DNA of 64,000 nt from Mya arenaria (lineage: Eukaryota; Mollusca; Bivalvia; Myida; Myidae): NCBI RefSeq assembly GCF_026914265.1, contig NC_069127.1, positions 24,504,637 through 24,568,636 on the forward strand, in the 5' to 3' direction. Position numbers and translations under genes: made by a program. The notes under the pieces are model-generated. The model saw only the letters and a list, made by a program, of their open reading frames with translations. It ran no database searches and had not been told where the DNA came from. Of the stretch, positions 13,933-23,738 are shown piece after piece; the stretch's first letter is position 1, and each line of letters begins with the position of its first letter.

Positions 13933-14005
13933 TGGTTTCGCTGGGGCTCGAACCCAGGACCTCTCGCGTGTGAAGCGAGCGTGATAACCACTACACTACG
14001 GAACC
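13933..14005 (-). tRNA. tRNA-Val (CAC), one acceptor mismatch
   Basis: 73-nt cloverleaf with anticodon loop TTCACAC. The 3' acceptor strand reads CGAAACC instead of CGGAACC, putting a C-A mismatch at the fifth acceptor pair. Otherwise intact; a TTTT run follows. Confidence 0.9.
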
Positions 14006-14969
14006 GATGTGGCAAACAAGATATGTACAATCCATCATACAATGGCTGGAGACAAAATCCCGCTCCTCCCATTTAACTGATTTGTACCATATTGTTTTAC
14101 AATGCAAGTTCATCATGAAATAAACAAACCATAAGTCGTGTGCGTATAAGTAATTGAATGACGTTAATAATTGTATGCACGCTGTTTATTGCACGGTACT
14201 ACTGGTTACCGTTCTGATATAATGAAACTATTATAAAAAAAAAACTGTGTTGTTTTTGTCTATGGGGGCTTTGAAATGCGTCAGTAAAGATAGTAGACAC
14301 TTTTCTCCACTAACTCAATTGTTCAGTATCATAAGCAAATATGTTACAACTTTATTTTGTATATACATAATGATTGCTCTCTAATACAAATGGCTACGGA
14401 GCAATAGCCATTTTTGTATCTAACTTTATATAGTGTTATACTCCGCATTATGTTGAATTCAAATGTAATGTGTATGTACAACTAATATATCACAACATAA
14501 CTCTAGGTTATGGACGAAAAGTAAGTTTCTTATTCCTTTTTCGAAAACAGAATGAGAAATAAGGAACTGACTTATCGTTCATGTTTATTAACTTTTTGAA
14601 CCATAGTATGGTCAAGTTCACCATGAAATAAGCTATCCATACATTAGCGTGCGTAAAAGTTTATAGCATTACACTTTATCTGTTCGCTGCTTATTCCACG
14701 GTACTACTGGTTACCGTTCTTATATATGATATAAACGAAAAGAAAGAAAAAAGCTCCTACTATCAAAAACACTTACCAGCCTCAAGTACAATTCCATGAA
14801 CGCTACAAATATAAGAGAATCAAGATCTTTATATAATATCATTACCATCAACGTCACCGCCGTATCATCAACTTCTCCACCGCCACCACACCCGTTGTTA
14901 ACATCGCCAGACCAGCAAATTTTAGAACTGAACTTGTTTTACGGAGAAAATAAGCAAAAGTGAAAATCA

Positions 14970-15042
14970 AGGTTCCGCTGGGGCTCGAACCCAGGACCTT
15001 CTGCGTGTAAAGCAGACGTGATAAACACTACACTACGAAACC
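14970..15042 (-). tRNA. tRNA-Val (TAC), decayed copy
   Basis: Same 73-nt layout with anticodon loop TTTACAC, but three changes suggest decay: the conserved GG of the D-loop is GT, the acceptor starts GGTTTCG (a T-G pair at position 5), and the discriminator is T rather than A. May be non-functional. Confidence 0.75.
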
Positions 15043-15694
15043 CGATATGTAATTAATACATACTTATAACATTTAAATTAAACATTCTGCGAAGCATTAC
15101 ATTATAATAACAAAACTTAGCCATGCCAACGGGACAGAAATTGCTCATTGGATTATTGATGTTTCAGGGTTATATATCATTTTATGGTATGCGTCCTTTC
15201 ATTTATTCTCATATCAGACCATTAACGTGTATACAGACCTCCTACCGTGCAATGAGTAGCTTGTGCTGATAAAGTACGTTACTTCAATATACGCACGCTA
15301 CTTAGTATAATGAACGCTAACATCTACAATATGTTATAGCGACTTCACCCACTACCCGAGTTATTGAAATTCTACACTAGCGCAATACGCGAGTTATGTT
15401 TTATTTCAATCGCAAGCGGAGTTTATGTATTAACTGTCTTGAACCAAATCACGGTCAAGTTCACCGTGGAATAAGCGAACCATAAGTAATGTGAGTATAA
15501 GTTTTTAAAACAGTAAACATAATGATGAAGTTCAATTCAATCAAAGCTACCACTACTAAAAGAGAATCAACATCTTTACATACAAATACCATCATCAGCA
15601 ACGCCGCCACAAACATCCTTATCATCACCGGGAGACAGATAGATACACTTTAGAACTATATTTTATTAAAAATATCTAGCAACAGAAAACAATC

Positions 15695-15767
15695 TGGTTC
15701 CGCTGGGGCTCGAACCCAGGACCTTCTGCGTGTTAAGCAGACGTGATAACCACTACACTACGGAACC
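15695..15767 (-). tRNA. tRNA-Val (AAC)
   Basis: 73-nt cloverleaf, anticodon loop TTAACAC, stems fully paired. It lies only 79 bp from the CAC gene at 15847-15919 rather than the usual ~190-195 bp, so the spacer has lost about 115 bp. Confidence 0.96.
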
Positions 15768-15846
15768 CGATGTGTATTTTTTGTATTACATGTGGATATT
15801 AATTAAATTTTATTTGCATAGTGTTATAAATTATAGCAAAATATAT

Positions 15847-15919
15847 TGGTTCCGCTGGGGCTCGAACCCAGGACCTCTCGCGTGTGAAGCGAGCGTGATA
15901 ACCACTACACTACGGAACC
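15847..15919 (-). tRNA. tRNA-Val (CAC)
   Basis: 73-nt cloverleaf with anticodon loop TTCACAC and no mismatches. The downstream flank on the minus strand (AATATATTTTGC) is the same flank that follows the plus-strand CAC genes at 21148 and 25327, so these are true cassette relatives in opposite orientation. Confidence 0.97.
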
Positions 15920-16061
15920 CATATGACAAAATGAAATATGAGAAATCATATAAATTTACGTTGTCATAAAAATGGCCAACAGGCTCAAGTCAAAATCCCG
16001 CTTCGTCCCAAAATTGATATTTAACTTGTCTTGCCATCTTCAGAGACTATTTATCACAAAT

Positions 16062-16127
16062 ATCTGGGCTCGAACCAAGGACCCTCTGCGCGTAAAGCAG
16101 ACGTGATAACCACTAAACTACGGAACC
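16062..16127 (-). pseudogene. tRNA-Val (TAC) pseudogene, 3' end lost
   Basis: The 5' half and anticodon (loop TTTACGC) are recognisable, but the 3' acceptor strand is missing, the T-stem has a mismatch (TTGGTTCGAG on the minus strand) and the D-arm carries a substitution. It cannot fold into a full acceptor stem. Confidence 0.8.
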
Positions 16128-16338
16128 CGTATGATGCGTTAGTAATATACATTAATTAAATTCGAATTTGACCTTCTGCGATGTGTACGAATATAATATA
16201 ATGCAAAACTGTATACAGATACCTTTTTATTGCGTTATAACCATATGTTTTGTGTAATCTATAAATAGTAACAAATATTCTGCTTGCGCTTGTGCTCGAA
16301 CAGAGGACCACTACCCAATATATTATAAGTATATATCA

Positions 16339-16812
16339 TGTGTTTCCGGTACGGTTCGAAAAATCCGACCCGAGGGCACGTGCGTAAGCCGGTAACGACG
16401 CTGGCCGAGTTACCGGCCACGCAACGTGCCCGAGGGTCGGATTTTTTTATCCGGACCGGAAAAAACATGATTGATATTTTTCTTGCATATTTAAATTGAT
16501 CAATTTGTGGAAAAAATGACGTAGAACACGAACTTTTGTACAATTACACCAAATAGCGCGTGCGACGTGGTTAACTGACGTCATAGAGCGTAGTAACTTT
16601 AAATAAATAAAATCGCGTTTTTTACGATTATTTATTTTCAATTTTAATCTTCCAAACATATATCTTCCATTGCGCTTTATTAAAACGGCATAATAAACTT
16701 CATAAACAATACAATAAAAGAAATAAGAAGCGACGCGTTGTTGCGCGTGACTTACATACATGGGGGGTGTAAGATATTTTCTTCCAGCACTGGTCACATG
16801 ACCGGAAACACA
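16339..16812. mobile_element. Inverted-repeat element with inner hairpin
   Basis: TGTGTTTCCGGT at 16339-16350 and ACCGGAAACACA at 16801-16812 are perfect 12-bp inverted ends. Inside, 16353-16440 forms a second strong hairpin with arms like AAATCCGACCCGAGGGCACG and its reverse complement. No transposase signature was found in the minus-strand frames across it. No target duplication was recognised, so the boundaries are tentative. Confidence 0.5.
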
Positions 16813-17018
16813 CGTCCGGTATACAAGAATGAAATATGTTTGTTATGCTTATAGCCATTACTTTTGAATTAAACATAATGCGAAGTATAACACTAAAGTT
16901 AGATGCAAACAATGTCTATAGCATTTTTCGCGCTACTTTGTGATTGTATTTTAAACCAAAACTTGTTCTGAACTACGAGTATATATTAAGACTTTGTTAT
17001 ATATAGTCAGAAATATAC

Positions 17019-17060
17019 TGGTTATGCTGGGGAGCGAGCGAGCTAACCACTACATTACGG
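17019..17060 (-). pseudogene. tRNA-Val remnant
   Basis: Both ends of a minus-strand tRNA-Val survive (TGGTTATGCTGGGG and CTAACCACTACATTACGG), but the T-arm half and the anticodon arm are collapsed into a short GAGCGAGCGAG stretch. The original anticodon cannot be read. Confidence 0.7.
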
Positions 17061-17964
17061 GTGAGAAAATATATTCAATTTGTTAATCCAATGGCCAACG
17101 GGACAAAGACAAGACAAAGTCCTCCCTCCACCCCAAATTAATATTATTTCATCAAAATCTAATAAAATCTTCTTTCTAGGAACTTGATCAACTCTCTATT
17201 TCCACATAACATTTTGCAAATTATGTCTATTTTTCTCATGAATGGGTTTGATTCTCAAAACAATATAAAACATGAACTGTTTAAACTTTTGTTTTATTTG
17301 TTGGCCTTTCCAATCCATTTTTCTTGCGCACTCTTAAATATAAACAAACAACAGTCACCATCCACTAGCGGATTCAGGTGAAGGGACCTGGCGCTGGTGC
17401 GCAACTCCCTTCCCCTTAAATCATCCTAGTTTACTTTCTAATCCCATATAGGATATCCTAGTAATAAAATGCGCCATTTTGGATTAGCAATAATTAAAAA
17501 TTTCGAGGGTGAGTGCCCCCAACCTCCCCCTGAGTGCCCCCAAACATTTAACCAAATAAATTTCGGTTCTGAGTGAGGGGCGCATGACAAAAAGGCTACG
17601 ATAGCGGCGTTGGTGCTGGTGATGATAAGGATTTGTGTGACGGCGACCCCCGTTGGTGATGATGGTAGTGATAGACAAAGATATTGATTCTCTTAACGTA
17701 GTGGCTTTGATCGATTTGTACTTAATTAATATCTTAACTGTTTTTGATATTGGAGAAAAATTTTCTTTGATTTTTCGTATATATCAGAACGACCGCGATA
17801 TGGTACAACACAGTTAATACACCAGCTGCGCTTGTGATTTAAAACAAAGTATTTTATACACGTTGGGCCTTTTCATCAATAATCCGACGAGCATTTTTCG
17901 TTCAGTAAGCATTGCTAAGTTTTGCATCTAATTATTGAATTTGTGTTATACTACGCAGAACTAT

Positions 17965-18008
17965 CGCGCGCGCGCGTGCGTGCGTGCGTGCGTGCGTGTG
18001 TGTGTGTA
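17965..18008. repeat. (CG)n/(CGTG)n microsatellite
   Basis: CG and CGTG repeats end about 30 bp before a TAC tRNA gene. The matching cassette position carries (TA)n at 21887 and (CA)n at 26047. Confidence 0.95.
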
Positions 18009-18039
18009 CATTAAATTTCTTACATACCACAACATATCG

Positions 18040-18112
18040 GGTTCCGTAGTGTAGTGGTTATCACTTCTGCTTTACACGCAGAAGGTCCTGGGTTCCAGCC
18101 CCAGCGGAACCA
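18040..18112 (+). tRNA. tRNA-Val (TAC)
   Basis: 73-nt cloverleaf, anticodon loop TTTACAC, acceptor fully paired. Two variants: T for G at the base between D-stem and anticodon stem, and TTCCAGC in the T-loop instead of TTCGAGC. A TTTATTTTT run follows. Confidence 0.92.
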
Positions 18113-18307
18113 GTGTATCTTTATTTTTACTTATTTATTTGTCAAACAATTTAGTCCTAAAGTTACTAATTTGTCTCCCGGCGATGTTAAGGATGGTTGT
18201 GTTGGCAGTGGGGATAGTGGTGATGGTGATAAGGTGGTAACGATGGTACTGATAGACAAAGATCTTTATTCTCTTTTAGTAGACGCGTTCATGGCGTTGT
18301 ACTTGAG

Positions 18308-18590
18308 GATGTCAGGGCGGATTTAGGATTTTACGTTAAGAGGCAATCTCATTAAAATCATATTGTGACGTTCACTTCATTTCATTACGTTATGTACGTA
18401 GCGTAATGTCGTGAGAGTGTATTGAGGATCTGATTTTAATGAGATTGCGTTAGAGGGGGCATAAGTTAGGGTGTAACCTTTTGTCTTGCGCCCCGCTAAC
18501 AGAACCGAAATTTATTTGGTATAAAGTATGAGAAAGGGGGGCGCTCATCCGGATGCGCTCCTCCCCCTGAATCCGCTACTGGATGGTGAC
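18308..18590. mobile_element. MITE with a second MITE inserted
   Basis: A short element with ends like AGGGCGGATTTAGG and CCTGAATCCGCTACTGG, related to the copy at 22290-22458. This copy is interrupted by the 104-bp element at 18344-18447; the other copy is not. Confidence 0.65.
18344..18447. mobile_element. 104-bp nested inverted-repeat element
   Basis: Starts CAATCTCATTAAAATCA and ends TGATTTTAATGAGATTG, perfect 17-bp inverted ends. It is flanked by near-identical CGTTAAGAGG and CGTTAGAGG, consistent with an 8-9 bp target duplication (hAT-like length). The paralogous site near 22310 lacks it. Confidence 0.85.
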
Positions 18591-19528
18591 TGTTTTTGAT
18601 ATTTAGAAGTGTTATTTTCTTTTTATATCATACATAAGAACATGCGTATATTGGTATTTGATCGAAATACGCTAATAATTAGACTGTAGGAGCTCAGTCA
18701 CTATTACATATGGTCAAGGATCTATGAACTGTTTTGCATCTAATCACATTGTTATACTTCGCAAAATGTATATTCAAATGTAACAAATATGAATTACTTT
18801 CATATCTAGTCTAAAATTATAGCCGTGTTATACGGGATTCTTCCCATCCCTGACGTCTAAACGGGAATGTGCAGAAACCGGGGGTGTTTTGAAAAATATT
18901 GAAATTGTATTAAGTGTAGTATTTTATGGTTTAAATTGATCATAAAGGTTTATATTCATATTTGACCATGTAAGTGAGAAGTTATTTTGCATAAAACAAA
19001 CATTTAATGCATTTAAACACATTATTTACCTTTCCAATAAAACGAAAGTTGACTAACACAGACAACAATAATGCCAAGCGGATCAACTCGACCCAATCGT
19101 AATAACTCGGCCACCTCCGACAAGCTTCGAGATAGACCTCGTAAATACAATCGTAACAACTTGGCCATGGCCGAAATGTTCCGATTGTTTAAAAATTGTG
19201 CCAGGAAGCCTTGCAGGTGCCCTTCATGTATATATCGCTATGTTTAGACAGCAAGAAATGGAAAAAAAAACACGTCAAACTCATATTTATTCGTAGAATA
19301 TGACATTTTTATGCAAGGAACTGATATAAAATAACATAATCTGGTAATATTTCTTGTTTTTATGATATTTTTTACATGTTAAATGCTTTAACCCGAAATC
19401 CCAATCGGAATAACTACCCAATTTTGATACTAAACAATTTGTACGTGAAGGATTTGCCATATCAAAAAAACGTAAAAAAAATCCGTAAACGTACAATAAT
19501 TTGGACTACTTTTATAGCATACTATGTG

Positions 19529-19601
19529 GGTTCCGTAGTGTAGTGGTTATCACGTCTGCTTTACACGCAGAAGGTCCTGGGTTCGAGCCCCAGCGGAACC
19601 A
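19529..19601 (+). tRNA. tRNA-Val (TAC)
   Basis: Consensus 73-nt cloverleaf with anticodon loop TTTACAC, no mismatches, and a TTTT run about 8 bases downstream. Confidence 0.97.
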
Positions 19602-19862
19602 GTAGTTGCACTTTTGCGTATTAACGATGGGTTTGATGGCGTTGGTGAATGTGATGATAAGGTGATGAGGATGCAAGTCATAGGCAAAGATCTTGATTAC
19701 CTGTAAGAAGAAGCTTTCATAAAATATACTTGAGGTTGGTAAATGTTTTTAATAGAAGGAGTGTTTTCTTTGTTTTCGTTTATATCATATATAAGAACGG
19801 TTATTAGCAGAACAGTACAATAAGCAGCAAACAGATATAGTTCAACGTTATTCACTTATGCA

Positions 19863-19986
19863 CCAGTCAATTGTAACCACGGCCCCCCAGGTCCGGGGGT
19901 ATACCGGTGATAGCCGGAGAAATGGGTCGTGTTTTACCTTCCTGGAGGCCCCCAGTGCAGGGTGACTACGGTGGTTTTGTCTTCAC
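19863..19986. mobile_element. 5' part of a MITE (related to 23003-23282)
   Basis: Begins CCAGTCAATTGTAACCACGG and tracks the element at 23003 for about 120 bp up to TTTTGTCTTCAC, then changes abruptly into the inverted-repeat element at 19984-20195. The 3' half is missing here. Confidence 0.7.
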
Positions 19987-20195
19987 TTAAATAAACAAGC
20001 ACTCCCTTGCTATCTTAGAAAAAAAGATTCCTCCCTTGCAGCATTGAAAAAAGATACTAGTAGTTACTAAACGAGCACGGTTTCTTTCGCCGATATTACA
20101 TGCTGAATTATCTACCCACAAAAGAGAAATCATCCAATGCAAACGAAGGAATCTTTTTTTCTGAGATGACAAGGGAGTGCTTGTTAATTTAGGTG
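19984..20195. mobile_element. 212-bp inverted-repeat element
   Basis: Left end CACTTAAATAAACAAGCACT and right end complementary to CACCTAAATTAACAAGCACT, with the inverted match running roughly 50 bp inward (through ...AAAAAAGATTCCT). No coding capacity. Confidence 0.8.
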
Positions 20196-21147
20196 ATTGA
20201 CTGTAAAATACTTTTCTTACAAATTTTGAGCTACGGAGTGATTTTTTTCTCGACATAAATATACCCGCCTCTTTTTCCCTTTAAAGGCACCCATCTGAAA
20301 ATATATAAACACAATCGTTAGATTTTTGCCTTATAATATCTGGAAATACAGAATTGGAATTACGACGATCATTTGCTTTTAGGTATTAATTTATTAGACA
20401 CAAAATGAAGCTTAAAGTCCCCGAAGCAGTGTGGTAGTTGGTCATACTTTTAAAAGATCGAAAATGATATTAATTCAGGTAATTGTTAATTTGCATGTTA
20501 TCAAATTGCTACAGTTTTTTTTCACAATTCGTTTCCTACTAAATTACTATTCATGAGCACCACAACCTATTCATTTGCACCACAACGTTCAGAAAATCGA
20601 GCATAGTGCAGCAAGTATAACAACCAAAGATCTAAAATTTGTAACGCGGCAACCTTTTGTCAATAAAAAAGCCACACACATGTAAAGAAAATACTTAAAC
20701 CTAAGGTATGTGAACAATTCTCACGAAAATCCAGATTTTTACGTTGGCAACACTAACGTCTAGCAAGTTATGCAAGTTCTAGACGATCAGATATTAAATT
20801 TTATTCAGAACTTTTACCTTTAGAACAACTCATGGCTATTCCTATATGAAACTACATTCTCCATTTTTTTTTAATTTACTCGTATAAACCTCTAAAAATA
20901 AAAAATAAGAAATCATACTCACTGTTTACATCCAGATTCCACTCATTGGCACTATAACGGAAGACGCGTTGGAGCAGTTTCAACACATAACAAAATGTTA
21001 TGGCTCCAATGATTACCCGGCGTTAGATAGTCTCCAAAGATTGCAAGAAAAGATAAATATCAAATTTGGGACAAGAGGTAGCCTGTTGGCCATTTGTATT
21101 ACAACTTAAATTTATCAGATTGTACATATTGCTTACGATGCGACATC

Positions 21148-21220
21148 GGTTCCGTAGTGTAGTGGTTATCACGCTCGCTTCACACGCGAGAGGTCCTGGG
21201 TTCGAGCCCCAGCGGAACCA
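21148..21220 (+). tRNA. tRNA-Val (CAC)
   Basis: Consensus 73-nt gene, loop TTCACAC, stems perfect. Flank AATATATTTTGC gives a T4 run. First of a CAC-AAC-TAC triad with 21416 and 21995. Confidence 0.97.
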
Positions 21221-21415
21221 ATATATTTTGCTATAATTTATAACACAAACTTTAAATATATGGTTTGAAACAACTTTTAATTCAATATAAATAAATAATA
21301 TGTAATACACAAAAGAATTGCATGCAGTTTTGCACATGATGTTCTACTCATACCATGCATAATTTTGAAATCAAATTCAATTAATATCTAGTAAGTCAAG
21401 TAGGTATACACATAG

Positions 21416-21488
21416 GGTTCCGTAGTGTAGTGGTTATCACGTCTGCTTAACACGCAGAAGGTCCTGGGTTCGAGCCCCAGCGGAACCA
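21416..21488 (+). tRNA. tRNA-Val (AAC)
   Basis: Consensus 73-nt gene, loop TTAACAC. A T6 run begins two bases after the discriminator base. Confidence 0.97.
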
Positions 21489-21881
21489 GTTTTTTGTTTA
21501 TGTTGCTTAAGATATTTGTATAAAAATAGAGTTCGAAAGTTTACCTACCTTTGTCAGCATGATGATAAGGACGTGGTGGCGTCGTTGGTAATAATGGTAG
21601 TGATGTACAGAGATGTTGATTATCTTTAAGTTGAAGCTTTGAGGGAACTTGAGTTTAATTATGTTAACTGTTTTGATATTGGAGAATGTAAACTTTGTTG
21701 TTTTATTCCGTATATATCAGAATGGTAACCAGTAGCACCGTGCACTAAACAGCGTGCGGATCAATATCAACGTCAATTACTTAAACGCACACTACTTATG
21801 GTCCGTTTATTTCCGTATATTTTGCATCTAATTATTGACTTTGTGTTATACTACACAGAATTTAAAATTCAAATCAAATGT

Positions 21882-21886
<5 letters not shown>

Positions 21887-21972
<86 letters not shown>
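21887..21972. repeat. (TA)n microsatellite
   Basis: About 43 TA copies end some 22 bp before the TAC tRNA gene at 21995. The Ile/Tyr reading frames across it are artefacts. Confidence 0.97.
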
Positions 21973-21973
<1 letters not shown>

Positions 21974-21994
21974 CTTACATACCACATCATATCG

Positions 21995-22067
21995 GGTTCC
22001 GTAGTGTAGTGGTTATCACGTCTGCTTTACACGCAGAAGGTCCTGGGTTCGAGCCCCAGCGGAACCA
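21995..22067 (+). tRNA. tRNA-Val (TAC)
   Basis: Consensus 73-nt gene, loop TTTACAC, no mismatches; TTTCTTTATTTTT follows. Completes the CAC-AAC-TAC triad within 920 bp. Confidence 0.97.
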
Positions 22068-22289
22068 ATGTTTCTTTATTTTTACTTTTTATTTGTCAAA
22101 CAATATAATTCTGAAGTAACTAATTTGTCTTCCGGCGATGTTAACGACGACGCCCATCGTTGGCAGTGGGGAAGGGTGTGCTGGCAGTGGGGATGGTGGT
22201 GATGGTGAAAAGGTGGTAACGATGGTACTGATAGAGACAAAGATCTTGATTCTCTTTTAGTAGATGCGTTCATGGCGTTGTACTTGAGG

Positions 22290-22458
22290 ATGTCAGGGCG
22301 GATTTAGGATTTTACGTTAAAGGGGGCATAAGTAAGGGTGTAACCTTTTGTCTTGCGCCCCGCTAACAGAACCGAAATTTACTTTGTATAAAGTATGAGA
22401 AAGGGGGGGGGGGCGCTCATCCGGATGCGCCCCTCCCCCTGAATCCGCTACTGGATGG
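22290..22458. mobile_element. MITE, uninterrupted copy
   Basis: Same element type as 18308-18590, with ends like AGGGCGGATTTAGG and CCTGAATCCGCTACTGG and a poly(G) run. It lacks the nested 104-bp insertion and so serves as the empty-site comparison. Confidence 0.65.
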
Positions 22459-22688
22459 TGACTGTTTTTGATATTTAGCAGTATTATTTTCTTTTTTTAT
22501 CATACATAAGAACATGCGTATATTGGTATTTGATCGAAATACGCTCATAATTACACTGTAGGAGCCCAGTCACTATTACATATGGTCAAGGATCTATAAA
22601 CTGTTTTGCATCTAATCACAGTGTAATACTTCGCAGAAAGTAAATTCAAATGTAACAAATAGGTATTACTTTTATATCATATTAATCG

Positions 22689-22761
22689 GGTTCCGTAGTG
22701 TAGTTGTTATCACGGCTGCTTTACATGCAGAAGGTCCTCGGTTCGACCCTCAGCGGAGCAA
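22689..22761 (+). pseudogene. tRNA-Val (TAC) decaying copy
   Basis: Right length and loop TTTACAT, but changes are scattered: D-loop GT for GG, G for T in the anticodon stem start, a T-stem substitution, T-loop flank GACCCTC, and acceptor end GGAGCAA, which breaks two or three pairs. Probably no longer a working tRNA gene. Confidence 0.8.
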
Positions 22762-23002
22762 GTATTTGTACTTTTGCTTATTTAAGATGTGTTTGATTGC
22801 GTTGGTGATGATGATGCTAGTGATAAGCAAAGATCTTGATTACCTGTAAGAAGTATCTTTCATAAAATATACTTGAGGTTGGTAACTGTTTTTAATAGGA
22901 GTGTTTTCTTTGTTTTCATTTATATCATAAATAAGAACGGTTATCAGTAGAACAGTACAATAAGCAGCAAACAGATATAGTTCAACGTCATTCACTTATG
23001 CA

Positions 23003-23282
23003 CCAGTCAATTGTAACCACGGCCCCCCAGGTCCGGGGGTATACCGGGGATAGCCGGGGAAATGGGCCGTGTTTTTACCTTCCAGGTAGCCCCGCAGTGC
23101 AGGGTGACTACGGTGGTTTTGTCTTCACGCCAAATATAGCGGAAAATTGGCATTATCTAGGGTCTAGGTACCAGCAGATCGTCCCCGCAGGGTGGAGATT
23201 TTGCCCGGGCTTGGCTGGACCGAAAGTCAAAGTCCCCGCTATTCCCCGGACCTGGGGGAGGGGCGTGGTTACAAATGACTGG
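23003..23282. mobile_element. 280-bp MITE, complete
   Basis: Left end CCAGTCAATTGTAACCACGG; right end is the complement of CCAGTCATTTGTAACCACGC. The inverted match continues through the CCCAGGTCCGGGG block. It sits inside a cassette copy just before CACGC...CTTCTTATGG. A reading frame of 116 codons across it has no protein-like features. Confidence 0.8.
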
Positions 23283-23738
23283 TTCATTACACGCACGCTT
23301 CTTATGGTTCCCTTATTTCATAGTGAACTTGACCATGATATGGTATGAAAGAGTTACTAAACCCACTGCCCACATAATATAAATTATACACAACTCGCGC
23401 TCTGCGCTCGTGTTTAATTTCAATAACTATGGCAGTACGTGCAGTCACTATAACATAATGTCATGGACAGCTTTCATTATACTAAGTAGTGTGCGTATAT
23501 TTAAAATCGTATATGATCAACACACGCGTATAATTGCAATGAAAATTTTAACACTTTTTAGTCCGACGTGGTTCATTTGGGGCGTGTTTTATTACTTTAT
23601 GTCTCCTGTATTGAAATAAAAAGTAAACTTGGATGATTTTAGGAGGCGGTGCCCTGGACTCGCTAGTGAAACAGTGTATGATAATTCCTAGAAATCTTGT
23701 TAAAATGTCCCCCTATAGATATATGTGATAGATACATG

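Larger units (their letters stand above)
12250..17060 (-). repeat. Minus-strand tRNA-Val cassette block
   Basis: Eight tRNA-Val genes or remnants on the minus strand share a diverged non-coding cassette. Its recurring parts include CACGGTACTACTGGTTACCG (near 13227, 14196 and 14699), a GATGATGAT-like stretch before ATCCTTATCATC, and a segment like CAAGTTCACCGTGGAATAAG. These are reverse complements of motifs in the plus-strand block at 18-62 kb, so the two blocks form a large, old inverted arrangement. Stretches between the tRNA genes hold only this cassette; no protein gene is seen. Confidence 0.75.
20258..21870. repeat. Long direct repeat, copy 1 (second copy 24461-26040)
   Basis: From AATATACCCGCCTC onward this segment matches 24461-26040 closely, with small indels (the offset drifts from 4203 to 4176). 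It includes a CAC and an AAC tRNA gene with their spacers. The match ends at the microsatellites. It records a segmental duplication of about 1.6 kb before the main array. Confidence 0.85.

Noticed and set aside
12250-17060. Cassette read as a tRNA-derived SINE family
   Set aside because: Copies lack a common 3' tail and target duplications, the three anticodons alternate in a fixed order, and the spacing is that of tandem duplication rather than retroposition.
21798-22119. Ile/Tyr repeat proteins
   Set aside because: Translation of a (TA)n tract followed by the antisense or sense of a tRNA gene.
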